This document shows positions 30,267-40,216 of a stretch of 64,000 nucleotides of DNA, in pieces (the first letter of the stretch is position 1; each line of letters starts with the position of its first letter). Made by a program: the position numbers and the translations under genes. Below the pieces are notes generated by a model. That model was not told the origin of the DNA. It did not search any database and was given only the letters and a program-made list of their open reading frames with translations. This stretch comes from Nitrosomonas sp. (lineage in GTDB: Bacteria; Pseudomonadota; Gammaproteobacteria; Burkholderiales; Nitrosomonadaceae), in contig BQJA01000001.1 in assembly GCA_021604405.1 (NCBI GenBank), forward strand, positions 1-64,000, in the 5' to 3' direction.

Positions 30267-30887
30267 GTGAGCAAAATTACGAAAAAAACTGTGACACTCG
30301 CCTTCACCGGTGCTTCTGGCATGCCTTATGGTATTCGTTTGCTGGAATTACTGTTGGCAGAAGGTGTTTGTGTTTTTCTTCTATATTCCCAAGTAGCTCA
30401 AATTGTCGCACAGCAGGAAATGAAGTTAGCTTTACCATCCCGCGCCAAAGAAGCGGAAAAATTTTTTTGCAGCCATTTTAATGCAACTGAAGGTCAGTTA
30501 CGCGTCTTTGGCCGGGAAGAGTGGTTCGCGCCCATAGCGTCCGGTTCTAATCCTGCCGATTCGATGGTGATATGCCCTTGCACAATGGGGACGATGGCAG
30601 ATATCGCAAGCGGGATGAGCCAAAAACTCATTGGGCGCGCGGCTGATGTAATGTTAAAAGAAAATCGTCAATTGATCTTGGTGCCACGAGAAATGCCTTT
30701 TTCCATAATTCATCTGGAAAATATGTTGAAACTGGCACGTAACGGCGTCGTGATTATGCCTGCTAATCCAGGTTTCTATCATCACCCCGAAAGCGTACAG
30801 GATATGGTTGATTTTGTCGTTGCACGCATACTTGATCATTTAGGAGTTAGGCATGCGTTAATATCCCGGTGGGGATCGGGAAATTAA
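30267..30887 (+). CDS. ubiX: Flavin prenyltransferase UbiX
   Basis: Attaches a dimethylallyl group to FMN to make the prenyl-FMN cofactor of UbiD decarboxylase, for ubiquinone synthesis. The 206 residues include TGASGMPYGIRLLELL, ICPCTMGTMADIASGMS and LVPREMPFSIIHLENML, all diagnostic. The start is GTG at 30267. Confidence 0.95.
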   Translation: MSKITKKTVTLAFTGASGMPYGIRLLELLLAEGVCVFLLYSQVAQIVAQQEMKLALPSRAKEAEKFFCSHFNATEGQLRVFGREEWFAPIASGSNPADSMVICPCTMGTMADIASGMSQKLIGRAADVMLKENRQLILVPREMPFSIIHLENMLKLARNGVVIMPANPGFYHHPESVQDMVDFVVARILDHLGVRHALISRWGSGN

Positions 30888-31040
30888 AGCGAATTGATTG
30901 CTGTAACTGTTTGGTTCAACACAGTTATTGTTCATAGTGCGTTTATAATTCATCATATCAAAGTACAAAGCGTGCGCTTGTACTCTGTCATTGATCAATT
31001 TGTATCATGGCAGTGGCAGACACCAGAGTACGCTGAATCG

Positions 31041-31673
31041 CTATTGATTACCTGCGGGTTTTTTAGCGGCACATTTGTCAGAAGAAATTAAAATCAGTTC
31101 TTTTTCTACGGTTTGATAAATACCTGTTTCAGTGATAATAAAATCCATGGGAATATCATGTGCCTGAGGATGAACACTATCCAGCCGAAACATTTCAAAT
31201 GCGATGCCAATGACTAATGGGCATGGATTGGATGAAGCCAGTGTGCGATCATAATAGCCGCTACCATAGCCAAGTCGGTAACCTTGCTGATCAAAGCCTA
31301 CCATTGGGATCAATGCGGCATCAATGCTGACCTGCTCGGTATTATCTGGGACAGGGATTCCATAAGCCCCTTGTTTCATTGGCGCCTCCCGCCACCATTT
31401 TCGGAAACATAATGGCGCATTTTTTTGCGTTACTTCAGGTATCGCCAGTGTGGCACCATTTTTCTCAAAAAAATCCATTGCGGGACGCGGGTCATATTCA
31501 CCACGAATCGGGACATAAGAACCGATAATATTCTTTCTTAGTGTAGAAAATCCTTGCTGGAGCAATAAAGTAATTGCGGCGCTCCAGGCATCATGATCTT
31601 TTTCCGCTATTGCTTCTCTTCGTGCAACTAAGTCAGCACGCTGAAGCTTTCGCCATTTTTTCCAGTCATTCAT
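31041..31673 (-). CDS. ygfA: 5-formyltetrahydrofolate cyclo-ligase
   Basis: Converts 5-formyl-THF to 5,10-methenyl-THF with ATP. The 210 residues have the conserved VGFDQQGYRLGYGSGYYDRTL block, the AIPEVT region and PVRGEYDPRP-like YVPIRGEYDPRPAMDFF. Its ATG overlaps the mutY stop (TAATG), so the two are translated together. Confidence 0.93.
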   Translation of the reverse strand: MNDWKKWRKLQRADLVARREAIAEKDHDAWSAAITLLLQQGFSTLRKNIIGSYVPIRGEYDPRPAMDFFEKNGATLAIPEVTQKNAPLCFRKWWREAPMKQGAYGIPVPDNTEQVSIDAALIPMVGFDQQGYRLGYGSGYYDRTLASSNPCPLVIGIAFEMFRLDSVHPQAHDIPMDFIITETGIYQTVEKELILISSDKCAAKKPAGNQ

Positions 31674-32734
31674 TATGTAAATATTGGGTTAGTCCCGATC
31701 TGTTTTAATAATGTACGGACAGGGGCAGGGATTGCTGCTGCCAGTGCTTCATCCAGTGTTAACCACATAATGTTATTTTGTTGTGAATCAATCGGAGAAA
31801 CCACTTCCAACAATTTCGGATAAATTCGCAGCTTAAAGTGCGTAAAAGAATGATGCAACGGTGGTATATCGTCCAAAACTATGATGCTAAAACAATAATT
31901 CTGGACACAATAGGTTGTGACATTTTTACATGTTGTCATTTCTGGTGGGCACCATAATCCCCCCCAAATACCCTTAGGGGGACGTTTTTCCAGTAAAATC
32001 TTTTTTTGTTTCGTTAGTAGCAGGAGAACAGTCTCTTTTTCAGGTAACGGTCTGCGGGATTTGGTCGTTGGTAGCCTGTCAATCCGCTGTTCCCTTAAAG
32101 CAATGCAGTCTTTTTGTAGTGGACAGATAACACATTTGGGTTTGCTGCGTGTACAAACCGTCGCGCCTAGATCCATTAATGCCTGGGTGTAAATTTCGAT
32201 ATTTCCGTTTACATTATTGTCCGGCAGGATTGCGCTCGCTTTATTCCATAACCGGTTTTGTATTTTCCGGTTTCCCGGATAGCCTTCAATGCCAAAGTAG
32301 CGTGTGAAAATCCGTTTAACATTGCCGTCAAGTATTGCGCATTGTTGGCCAAATGCGAAAACAGCAATTGCAGCGGCAGTTGAACGCCCGATCCCCGGCA
32401 ATTGTTGAATCAAATCCAATTGCCGGGGAAATTTGCCATCGTAATTTCTCATAATTAACTGTGCTGTTTGATACAAATACCTGGCGCGCGCATAGTAACC
32501 GAGACCGCTCCATAATGCCAGGACGTCGTCGAGCGGTCCCGATGCAAGGCTTTTAATGTTTGGGAAACGTTGCATAAAACGCTGGTAATAGGGTGTAACC
32601 GTTGATACCTGGGTTTGCTGCAGCATAATCTCAGACAACCAAATCGCATAAGGATCATGTGTGCCTTGCCAAGGAAGGTGATGGCGGCCATGAAGTTTCT
32701 GCCAGCAAATTAATCGGGTTGCAATTTTACACAT
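31673..32734 (-). CDS. mutY: Adenine DNA glycosylase
   Basis: Removes A mispaired with 8-oxoG. The 353 residues contain the catalytic Glu in WLSEIMLQQTQV, the helix-hairpin-helix with LPGIGRSTAAAI, catalytic Asp in AILDGNVKRIF, the 4Fe-4S ligand set C-x6-C-x2-C-x5-C (CTRSKPKCVICPLQKDC), and a C-terminal NUDIX-like domain that senses 8-oxoG. Confidence 0.96.
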   Translation of the reverse strand: MCKIATRLICWQKLHGRHHLPWQGTHDPYAIWLSEIMLQQTQVSTVTPYYQRFMQRFPNIKSLASGPLDDVLALWSGLGYYARARYLYQTAQLIMRNYDGKFPRQLDLIQQLPGIGRSTAAAIAVFAFGQQCAILDGNVKRIFTRYFGIEGYPGNRKIQNRLWNKASAILPDNNVNGNIEIYTQALMDLGATVCTRSKPKCVICPLQKDCIALREQRIDRLPTTKSRRPLPEKETVLLLLTKQKKILLEKRPPKGIWGGLWCPPEMTTCKNVTTYCVQNYCFSIIVLDDIPPLHHSFTHFKLRIYPKLLEVVSPIDSQQNNIMWLTLDEALAAAIPAPVRTLLKQIGTNPIFT

Positions 32735-33133
32735 CAGTTTATTGTTGTCGGGAGTGGTGCTATGTTAATGGACTGGTATTTTGTTTGATAATATACGAAT
32801 TAATTACAAATACTATTTTGGATTCTGATGAATCAGCCGCTTATAACGGATGGTTATGCGTTAATTCGTTAGCGCACAACTTTTTGTGCAAAAAGGAAAT
32901 CCAGACATTTTTTCATCGGCTGTATTACTTTGCAGCGCTTATTTTTTCTTTATGCTAAACATCGACCCATATAAGCAACCTGATTGAAGTTATTTAAGTG
33001 ATACTGGTGCTGGCTGAGAACCTGGCTGGCCAGGCATCACCACCGCGCTAGCTATAAAACCGTCGCAGGCAGTGATTTTTTGTCGATAAATCAAAGTTAC
33101 AAAACCATCTGAATCCTTATGGAGAAGAATCTA

Positions 33134-33205
33134 ATGTTTCATGGCGATACAGATTTGAGCATGCCGATTATAAATCGTTTTGCTGTTGAATATATTTTAT
33201 TGTAG
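33134..33205 (+). CDS. Possible 23-residue peptide
   Basis: An ATG preceded by GGAGAAG at a good distance opens 23 codons (begins MFHGDTDLSMPIINR and ends in a hydrophobic EYILL). No family is recognised. It may be chance; the ribosome site is the only support. Confidence 0.25.
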   Translation: MFHGDTDLSMPIINRFAVEYILL

Positions 33206-33283
33206 CGATCACAAAGGTTTTATGCATTTGCCAGCTTGGATCTATGGTCGAATTTGTAACCATCACAGGCGTTCTGCTTCAAT

Positions 33284-33301
33284 GGCACATCATGATGTGC
33301 C
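33284..33301. repeat. 18-bp perfect palindrome
   Basis: GGCACATCATGATGTGCC is identical to its reverse complement. A dimeric regulator could bind it. It lies about 120 bases upstream of the predicted guanidine-operon promoter. Confidence 0.6.
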
Positions 33302-33419
33302 CAGCGTGGCCGGAATGTCATGATCTGGAAAAAACCATATATTTCTGTTAGCTATTTGATAGCCATTAACGATACAGGATCGCCTTGATTTGCTTATAAG
33401 GATTTTAAGGCGTTTTAGG

Positions 33420-33447
33420 TTGACTTTTGGATTTAGGTATGTAGAAT
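33420..33447 (+). promoter_or_regulatory. Sigma-70 promoter of the guanidine operon
   Basis: TTGACT (33420-33425), a 16-base spacer and TAGAAT (33442-33447) make a good match to the consensus. It would give a leader of about 70 bases before the riboswitch at 33519. Confidence 0.6.
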
Positions 33448-33518
33448 GATTTATAGTTCTGTTTGATTAACCTACGCCGTTGATTATATGTTAATCAATA
33501 AGTAATACAGTTCGAAAA

Positions 33519-33618
33519 TAGGGAAACTAGGGTTCCGGTCTGATCATCAGGCGCTTGGTCCGAGAGTTTCCGGTCTCATGATAATGAGGCTCCACGGAGG
33601 GATAAAAGCCCGGGAGAT
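33519..33618 (+). promoter_or_regulatory. Guanidine-I (ykkC) riboswitch
   Basis: The conserved ykkC blocks occur in order: CTAGGGTTCCG (33527-33537), TTGGTCCGAGAG (33555-33566), and ACGGAGGGATAAAAG followed by CCCGGGAGA (to about 33617). A variable hairpin (CCGGTCTCAT...ATGAGGCT) lies between. This class binds free guanidinium and turns on detoxification or degradation genes. It sits about 60 bases before the permease gene and heads a complete guanidine-degradation operon. Confidence 0.93.
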
Positions 33619-33655
33619 TGAAATGTTTCAATACATTTATTCTCGGCGTTTTTAT
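33610..33655 (+). terminator. Likely riboswitch expression platform (terminator)
   Basis: The 3' edge of the aptamer (CC, then GAGA) can pair with TCTCGG about 30 bases on, enclosing a TTGAA/TTCAA hairpin and followed by a five-T run. Pairing would compete with the aptamer's GGG/CCC helix, so ligand binding would prevent termination. The helix has a two-base bulge, so this is tentative. Confidence 0.45.
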
Positions 33656-33678
33656 AAATCGTGTTAAAGAGTCTTGTT

Positions 33679-35139
33679 ATGTCTAAATCTGACGTTCTTC
33701 AGCAACAGCAATTATCTTCCTCTGGCAGCGATACGGCTGATACCGATATTCTGCATCGCAGTATGAGTGTCTGGCACAGTTTTACACTGGGCTTTGCGGT
33801 TGTTTCGCCCGTGGTTGGGCTCTATGCCATTATTGGCGTGCAGACAACGGTAACCGGTGGCGGTTGGTTTGCGGCATTGGCCATCTGTCTGGTGATGCAG
33901 CTGCTGGTAGCTACGGTATATGCTGAGCTTTCCTCACAATTTCCGATTGCGGGCGGATCCTATAAATGGTCGCGCCAGCTGGGCGGTGCTACGGCGGGCC
34001 AATATGCAGGTGTCATTTATGTCAGTTCCACTATCGCGATGCTAACCACGACTGCGTATACCGGTGGTATTTGGCTGGCAACCTTCTGGGGATCGGCCGA
34101 TGGCGGTGGTCCCACAATGGTATTCTGGGGCGCTGTGTTTTTATTGTTATGCATGCTGCTCAATCTTGCCCCTGTCAATATTTTTAAGTCAATCATCGCA
34201 CTGGGTGTTTATGCGGAGATTATTGGGTCGTTCGGTATCGCTTTGTTGTTATTTTTCTTTTTCCGCCAGTACGGCTTTTCCGAACTATTTCAACATATGG
34301 GCTCCGGTTCAGCGCCAACTGAGACAGCCGCTTTTCTGGCAGCGCTGGCGATTGCCGGCTGGGCATTTATTGGATTTGACGCATGTTCGACCACTGCAGA
34401 AGAAACCCATCAACCCAAACGAATGGTACCGCGCGCCATTTTCTTCGCCTTGATGGGCGTAGGCACCATTGTATTATTCAATTCTGCCGCGCTGATTTTA
34501 TCCTTCGATCATGACACGCTGGTCAATACCAGTAAAACCTCTGACCCGGTTACCCCACTAATAGCCAGTAGTTTTGGTGCATGGATTGAGAAACCTTTTT
34601 CTGGAATTGTCATGATTGCGTTTCTGGCCTGTGGGGCATCCGTCGTGAAATACACTTCCCGAATAGTTTATTCCATGGCGCGAGAAGGTAACATGCCGGC
34701 TCTATTGAGCAACGTAACGGCTGATAAAACCCCGCGTAACGCAATCCTTTTTACAGTAACGTTGGCGGGGCTTGGCTTGCTGCTGGGGCTGAATGACGGC
34801 GCAGTCGCGACGGTGATTGCTTTCGGTACCGGTGGGTTGTATGCCATGTTTGCCATGACAACCGGCGTCGGCTTATTTACCCGACTTACGGGCCGCTGGA
34901 ATCCGGCGCTTGGCGAACTCAAGCTGGGTGTCTGGGGATTGATCATCAATGTCGTGGCCTTTCTCTGGTCAGTATTTGAATTAATCAATATTGCCTGGCC
35001 CCGCTCTTATGCCGTGGCAGCTGATGCGCCTTGGTGGCAGTTGTGGGCGATACCCTTGGTACTGGGTAGCATTCTCAGTGTAACCACGGTGTCTATTCTG
35101 GTAAAGAAATTCCAAAACAATTCAAAAATTCCGGTTTAA
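33679..35139 (+). CDS. APC-superfamily permease, probable guanidine transporter
   Basis: A 486-residue transporter with about 12 helices. The first pair holds LGFAVVSPVVGLYAIIG and the second QFPIAGGSYKWSRQLGG, typical of the amino acid/choline-type APC group. It is the first gene after the riboswitch, so its substrate is probably guanidine or a guanidinium compound, although the family transports amines and amino acids in general. ATG at 33679 is preferred over GTG 33661 for its AAAGAG ribosome site. Confidence 0.85.
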   Translation: MSKSDVLQQQQLSSSGSDTADTDILHRSMSVWHSFTLGFAVVSPVVGLYAIIGVQTTVTGGGWFAALAICLVMQLLVATVYAELSSQFPIAGGSYKWSRQLGGATAGQYAGVIYVSSTIAMLTTTAYTGGIWLATFWGSADGGGPTMVFWGAVFLLLCMLLNLAPVNIFKSIIALGVYAEIIGSFGIALLLFFFFRQYGFSELFQHMGSGSAPTETAAFLAALAIAGWAFIGFDACSTTAEETHQPKRMVPRAIFFALMGVGTIVLFNSAALILSFDHDTLVNTSKTSDPVTPLIASSFGAWIEKPFSGIVMIAFLACGASVVKYTSRIVYSMAREGNMPALLSNVTADKTPRNAILFTVTLAGLGLLLGLNDGAVATVIAFGTGGLYAMFAMTTGVGLFTRLTGRWNPALGELKLGVWGLIINVVAFLWSVFELINIAWPRSYAVAADAPWWQLWAIPLVLGSILSVTTVSILVKKFQNNSKIPV

Positions 35140-35151
35140 ATGGAGGTAATG

Positions 35152-35883
35152 ATGAATCAACAAAATCCTATTCTTTGGCAAGAAAACATTCCAGGTGGAT
35201 GCCACTGGTCCGGTATTGTACGCCGCGGTATGACGTTGCGTTTGACCGCTATCAACGGTGGCGCCAATGCGGCTGTGCTCTTTTACAATCAGGAAGAAAA
35301 GCTGGAGCGCTACAATATGGCCGATACGCTGAAGTCCCAGCATACCTTCTATTTAACCAAAGGTTATGCCTGTCATTCTGATATGGGCCGGATATTTTGT
35401 TGTATTACGGCAGATACCACGGGTTGGCACGATACGGTTTGTGGTTTAAGTGATGCCGAATTGATCCAGCAGAAATATGGTGTTGCACGGTATCAGGCGC
35501 ATCGCAACCAGATGTATCGCAGCGGTTTGGATGGCCTGCTGATAGAGTTGGGAAAATGGGGGCTGGGGCGGCGCGACGTTGTATCCAATATTAACTTTTT
35601 CAGTAAAGTGACCGCTGATGTAGCTGGTGAACTGTCTTTCCATGCTGGTAACAGCAAAGCGGGGGACTATATCGACTTGAGTTTTGAAATGAATACATTA
35701 ATGGTGCTGTCAGCAGCGCCGCACCCATTGGATACTGCAGAATCCTATCAACCGGGCGATGTTAATCTGACGTTATTTGAAACGTCACCTGAGGCAAACA
35801 TGGAATGTGCGCGCATTGCTGAAAACATGCGTGCTTTTCAAAATACACAACGTTTTTATGCGTGTCACGGGGGTGGAGCATGA
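35152..35883 (+). CDS. Carboxyguanidine deiminase subunit (urea carboxylase-associated protein 2 type)
   Basis: A 243-residue protein of the urea-carboxylase-associated (DUF1989) group. It has [35 protein letters not shown] and the [12 protein letters not shown] block, with Cys and His that could bind a metal. Members beside guanidine-responsive carboxylases form a heteromer that deiminates carboxyguanidine to allophanate. GGAGGT at 35142-35147 supports ATG 35152, not the earlier ATG 35140 that contains part of this site. Its stop overlaps the next ATG. Confidence 0.88.
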   Translation: MNQQNPILWQENIPGGCHWSGIVRRGMTLRLTAINGGANAAVLFYNQEEKLERYNMADTLKSQHTFYLTKGYACHSDMGRIFCCITADTTGWHDTVCGLSDAELIQQKYGVARYQAHRNQMYRSGLDGLLIELGKWGLGRRDVVSNINFFSKVTADVAGELSFHAGNSKAGDYIDLSFEMNTLMVLSAAPHPLDTAESYQPGDVNLTLFETSPEANMECARIAENMRAFQNTQRFYACHGGGA

Positions 35884-36539
35884 ATAGGCAGCATTTAATT
35901 GAAAGTCAGCTTGATCCCGATCAAGCAATCGTGAATGAAATTTGTGCAGCAGGTGAACCATGGGTTCAACGGGTGAATAAAGGACAAATTTTTCGTATTG
36001 TTGACCTGGAAGGCAATCAGGCGGTCGATACATTGTTCTTTAATGCTAAACATGCATCGGAACGCTATAGCGCAACCGATACGATAAGTCGGCAAAAAAA
36101 ACTCTATTTAACGACAAACAGCAAACTTTACTCGAATTTCGGCAATGTGATGCTGACTATCGTCGCAGACACCTGCGGACGCCACGATACGTTGGGCGGG
36201 GCCTGCGCCGCTGAAAGCAATACCGTACGTTACGCTTTGGAAAAGTATCCGATGCACAGTTGTCGCGATAATTTCCTGCATGCACTGGCACATGATCCGC
36301 TGTGCGAGCATCTTGACATGAACAAACGGGATTTACCCAGTAATATCAATTTTTTCATGAATGTGCCAGTAACGGCGGAGGGTGATCTGGAATTCGTCGA
36401 TGGGGTCTCGGCGCCAGGCAAATATGTTGAAATGCAGGCTGAAATGGATGTGGTCGTGCTGATTTCAAACTGTCCGCAACTCAATAATCCGTGCAATGCA
36501 TACAATCCCACACCGATTAGATTGCTGATCTGGAATTAA
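35880..36539 (+). CDS. Carboxyguanidine deiminase subunit (urea carboxylase-associated protein 1 type)
   Basis: A 219-residue paralogue of the preceding protein, sharing [44 protein letters not shown] and [13 protein letters not shown]. The ATGA overlap with the previous gene fits equal production of two subunits of one enzyme. The assignment to carboxyguanidine deimination follows from the riboswitch context; older annotation calls it only 'urea carboxylase-associated'. Confidence 0.88.
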   Translation: MNRQHLIESQLDPDQAIVNEICAAGEPWVQRVNKGQIFRIVDLEGNQAVDTLFFNAKHASERYSATDTISRQKKLYLTTNSKLYSNFGNVMLTIVADTCGRHDTLGGACAAESNTVRYALEKYPMHSCRDNFLHALAHDPLCEHLDMNKRDLPSNINFFMNVPVTAEGDLEFVDGVSAPGKYVEMQAEMDVVVLISNCPQLNNPCNAYNPTPIRLLIWN

Positions 36540-36593
36540 CCCGGTTAGCGACGAAGAAATCTGTCAAAGGTGTATTCACCAAAGGAGCAGAAG

Positions 36594-39500
36594 ATGTTTA
36601 ATAAAGTGCTGATTGCGAATCGTGGGGCAATTGCCTGCCGTATTATTCGTACATTGCGTCGCATCGGTGTGAAAAGCGTGGCTGTTTACACTGAGGCTGA
36701 TGCGTTGTCGCGCCATGTGGTGGAAGCGGATGAGGCGTATTGTATCGGCAGCGGGGTGGCGGCGGATAGCTACTTACGCCCGGATAAAATATTGCAGATT
36801 GCGCAACAGACCAATGCACAGGCTATTCATCCGGGTTACGGATTTCTAAGTGAAAATGCGGATTTCGCCGAACAGTGTGCGACACATAATATTTGTTTTA
36901 TTGGTCCCAGTCCGCAACAAATGCGCACTTTTGGCCTGAAGCACACCGCACGTGAACTGGCAAAACAAAATCAAGTGCCGCTGCTACCCGGGACGGACCT
37001 GTTGAATAACCTTGACGAAGCATTGCATGCCGCCATGCATATCGGTTACCCGGTAATGTTAAAAAGCACAGCCGGTGGTGGCGGTATTGGTATACGCTTA
37101 TGCTGGAACAAAGATGAATTAGTTGAAGCTTATGATGCAGTCAAGTATCTGGCGCAAAATAACTTCAAGGATGCCGGCCTATTCCTGGAAAAATTTGTCG
37201 AGAATGCGCGTCACATTGAAGTCCAGATTTTTGGTGACGGCAAAGGGGACGTGATCGCATTAGGCGAGCGTGATTGTTCAATGCAGCGGCGTAATCAAAA
37301 AGTGGTAGAGGAAACCCCTGCGCCTAATCTTACACCCCGTCTGCGGCAAGCATTGTTAGATGCTGCCGTGCGTCTTGGCAAATCAGTAAATTATCAATCT
37401 GCGGGTACGGTGGAATATATTTTTGATGCATCCAGTGACGAATTTTATTTTCTGGAAGTCAATACCCGTCTGCAAGTTGAACACGGTGTTACCGAAGAAG
37501 TAACCGGCATAGATTTGGTTGAATGGATGGTACGACAGGCCGCCGGAAATTTGCCACAACTGGATTCTTTTAAAATAACAACCGCCGGTTCTGCCATTCA
37601 GGTCCGTATATACGCTGAAAATCCGGCCAAAGACTTTCAGCCTTCGAGCGGTACACTGACTGCTGCAGTATTTGCAGCTACGGCACGTATTGAAACCTGG
37701 ATTGAAAGTGGCGTAGAAATTTCTCCATTCTATGATCCGATGCTGGCTAAAATTATTGTGCATGAACCAAAACGTGAGCAAGCAATTGGCAGCCTGCTCA
37801 ATGCGCTCGACGCGACGATGCTGCACGGTATTGAAACCAATCTGGACTATCTGAAGCAGATTTTGTCATGTACGGCTTTTCGTGACGGACAGCACAGCAC
37901 TAATTTCCTTAATGGCTTTCATTACACTGCGCAAACTATTGACGTATTAAGCCCGGGTGTGCAGACCACGATACAGGATTACCCTGGACGGCTTGGGTAC
38001 TGGCATATTGGTGTGCCGCCGTCCGGACCAATGGATTCTTATGCATTTCGTTTGGCCAACCGGCTCGTGGATAACACCGAAGATAAGGCAGGGCTCGAGA
38101 TTACCTTGGCAGGTCCGACACTGAAATTCAACATTGACAGCGTGATTGCAATTACCGGTGCACCGATTGATGTACGTCTCGATGGGGAGTCGTTGTCGTT
38201 ATGGCAATCCCATGATATCAAGGCGGGTTCATTACTTCAGTTCGGCAAAACCGGCGAACATGGCTGCCGGGCGTATCTCGCAGTTCAGGGCGGTTTTCAA
38301 GTAGCAGATTACTTGGAAAGTAAATCCACTTTTACGCTCGGCCAATTTGGCGGGCATGCCGGGCGTGCTCTGCGAAACGGTGATGTATTGCATATTCAGG
38401 CAAAGCAAAGCAACGCTCATCAATTGTTGTCAAAAGAACTTATTCCACAATATACAAATACCTGGGATATCGGCGTTCTGTATGGTCCGCATGGTGCACC
38501 CGATTTTTTTACGGATGAAGATATTGGCGATTTTTTTACCACGGACTGGAGTGTACACCATAATTCCAGCCGCACCGGTGTCAGGTTGCTGGGACCGAAG
38601 CCACAGTGGGCACGAAGTGATGGCGGTGAAGCCGGGTTGCATCCCTCTAATATTCACGATAATGCCTATGCTATAGGCGCGGTGGACTTTACCGGGGATA
38701 TGCCGGTGATATTAGGCCCGGACGGCCCCAGCCTGGGTGGTTTTGTCTGTCCGGTAACCATTGCGCATGCTGAATTATGGAAACTGGGGCAATTAAAACC
38801 AGGCGATACAATACGCTTCAATTCACTGACTATGGAACAGGCGCAGGCATTGGAAAAACGCCAGAATGAATTGATTGAAAGTTTTCGTCCGGCAGAAACG
38901 CCTCAGATTCAGTCTCAATCCAGTGCCCTGAAATTGGATAATCCTATTCTGCACTGTATTCCAGAAAGCGCGCAACAGATGCAAGTAATTTATCGCCAGT
39001 CTGGCGATAAATATTTGTTGATTGAATATGGACCACTGATACTCGATTTGAATTTACGCTTTCGCGCCCATGCATTGATGGAATGGATACAGTGTGCGCT
39101 AAATTCAGGTTATCTGAATGGTGTTGTGGATTTGACGCCCGGCATTCGTTCGCTACAGATACATTTTGATTCTCAAGTGTTGTCACGAAAACAATTATTG
39201 GATTTCCTGATTACAGCAGAAACACAGTTACCAGCGGTTGAAGAGATGGAAGTGCCAACTCGGATCGTTCATTTGCCGTTATCATGGGATGATGCGGCAA
39301 CACGGCTGGCAATTGAGAAATACACACAATCTGTCCGCAAAGATGCACCCTGGTGTCCAAGTAATATCGAATTTATTCGCCGTATTAACGGACTGAGCAG
39401 TGTTGAGGAGGTGCAGCGGATTTTGTTCGAAGCGAGCTATCTGGTAATGGGCTTGGGTGATGTATATCTGGGTGCCCCGGTTGCCACACCGATCGATCCC

Positions 39501-40214
39501 CGTCATCGTCTGGTGACAACAAAATACAATCCGGCGAGAACCTGGACGCCGGAAAATGCAGTAGGGATCGGTGGCGCCTATTTATGCGTATATGGCATGG
39601 AAGGTCCGGGCGGTTATCAATTTGTTGGCCGTACGGTGCAAATGTGGAATCGTTACCGTCAAACTGAAGATTTTGTTGATGGCAAGCCTTGGCTGCTGCG
39701 TTTTTTTGATCAGATTCGTTTTTATCCGGTGAGTGAAAGTGAATTGCTGACGTTACGTAAAGACTTCATTACCGGACAATTTAAATTGCGTGTCGAAGAA
39801 GCCAATTTCAGCTTAAAACAGTATAACCAGTTTTTGCAACAGAACAGTATGTCTATTAAAGCATTTAAAGCCGGACAGCAAGCTGCATTTGAAGCTGAAC
39901 GTGAACGCTGGACGTTGCATGGCCAGGCAGAGTATGCCAGTGAAGACAGTCTGGAAGAGTCTGACGCGCAGAGTGAATTGGACATGCCAGAGGGCGCGTG
40001 TGCGGTTGGCTCGCATATTACGGGTACGGTTTGGAAGTTGCAGGTTAAAGAAGGGCAACATGTCACAGCGGGTGATTCTTTAGTCGTGATTGAATCGATG
40101 AAAATGGAATTCTCAGTTGACGCCACGGTAAATGGCACCGTTCAGCAGATTTTTTGCAAGCAAGGGAGTTATGTTTCCACTGGGCAACTGCTGTTGATCA
40201 TACAGGAGGACTGA
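36594..40214 (+). CDS. Biotin-dependent guanidine (urea-family) carboxylase
   Basis: A 1206-residue multidomain carboxylase. The biotin carboxylase part (1-445) has [32 protein letters not shown] and [15 protein letters not shown]. The carboxyltransferase part (about 455-1100) has the KipA-like [28 protein letters not shown] and a KipI-like section. A biotinyl carrier domain ends the protein with VIESMKMEF. Proteins of this family next to a ykkC riboswitch carboxylate guanidine in preference to urea. AAGGAG 8 bases before ATG 36594 sets the start. Confidence 0.92.
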   Translation: MFNKVLIANRGAIACRIIRTLRRIGVKSVAVYTEADALSRHVVEADEAYCIGSGVAADSYLRPDKILQIAQQTNAQAIHPGYGFLSENADFAEQCATHNICFIGPSPQQMRTFGLKHTARELAKQNQVPLLPGTDLLNNLDEALHAAMHIGYPVMLKSTAGGGGIGIRLCWNKDELVEAYDAVKYLAQNNFKDAGLFLEKFVENARHIEVQIFGDGKGDVIALGERDCSMQRRNQKVVEETPAPNLTPRLRQALLDAAVRLGKSVNYQSAGTVEYIFDASSDEFYFLEVNTRLQVEHGVTEEVTGIDLVEWMVRQAAGNLPQLDSFKITTAGSAIQVRIYAENPAKDFQPSSGTLTAAVFAATARIETWIESGVEISPFYDPMLAKIIVHEPKREQAIGSLLNALDATMLHGIETNLDYLKQILSCTAFRDGQHSTNFLNGFHYTAQTIDVLSPGVQTTIQDYPGRLGYWHIGVPPSGPMDSYAFRLANRLVDNTEDKAGLEITLAGPTLKFNIDSVIAITGAPIDVRLDGESLSLWQSHDIKAGSLLQFGKTGEHGCRAYLAVQGGFQVADYLESKSTFTLGQFGGHAGRALRNGDVLHIQAKQSNAHQLLSKELIPQYTNTWDIGVLYGPHGAPDFFTDEDIGDFFTTDWSVHHNSSRTGVRLLGPKPQWARSDGGEAGLHPSNIHDNAYAIGAVDFTGDMPVILGPDGPSLGGFVCPVTIAHAELWKLGQLKPGDTIRFNSLTMEQAQALEKRQNELIESFRPAETPQIQSQSSALKLDNPILHCIPESAQQMQVIYRQSGDKYLLIEYGPLILDLNLRFRAHALMEWIQCALNSGYLNGVVDLTPGIRSLQIHFDSQVLSRKQLLDFLITAETQLPAVEEMEVPTRIVHLPLSWDDAATRLAIEKYTQSVRKDAPWCPSNIEFIRRINGLSSVEEVQRILFEASYLVMGLGDVYLGAPVATPIDPRHRLVTTKYNPARTWTPENAVGIGGAYLCVYGMEGPGGYQFVGRTVQMWNRYRQTEDFVDGKPWLLRFFDQIRFYPVSESELLTLRKDFITGQFKLRVEEANFSLKQYNQFLQQNSMSIKAFKAGQQAAFEAERERWTLHGQAEYASEDSLEESDAQSELDMPEGACAVGSHITGTVWKLQVKEGQHVTAGDSLVVIESMKMEFSVDATVNGTVQQIFCKQGSYVSTGQLLLIIQED

Positions 40215-40216
40215 GT

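Larger units (their letters stand above)
32735..33419. other. Long non-coding stretch upstream of the guanidine operon
   Basis: Nearly 700 bases without a recognisable gene. A 23-codon ORF (33134-33205) has a GGAGAAG ribosome site. There is a perfect palindrome at 33284-33301 and an imperfect repeat of a sequence near 61990 at 33061-33093. CCTGGC/GCCAGG arms form a tight hairpin around 33020. Confidence 0.5.

Noticed and set aside
30894..31091. 65-codon plus-strand frame after ubiX
   Set aside because: Overlaps the antisense strand of the cyclo-ligase gene and has no ribosome site or recognisable sequence.
32659..32958. 99-codon plus-strand frame overlapping the start of mutY
   Set aside because: Its first part is antisense to mutY and the rest resembles no family; no ribosome site.
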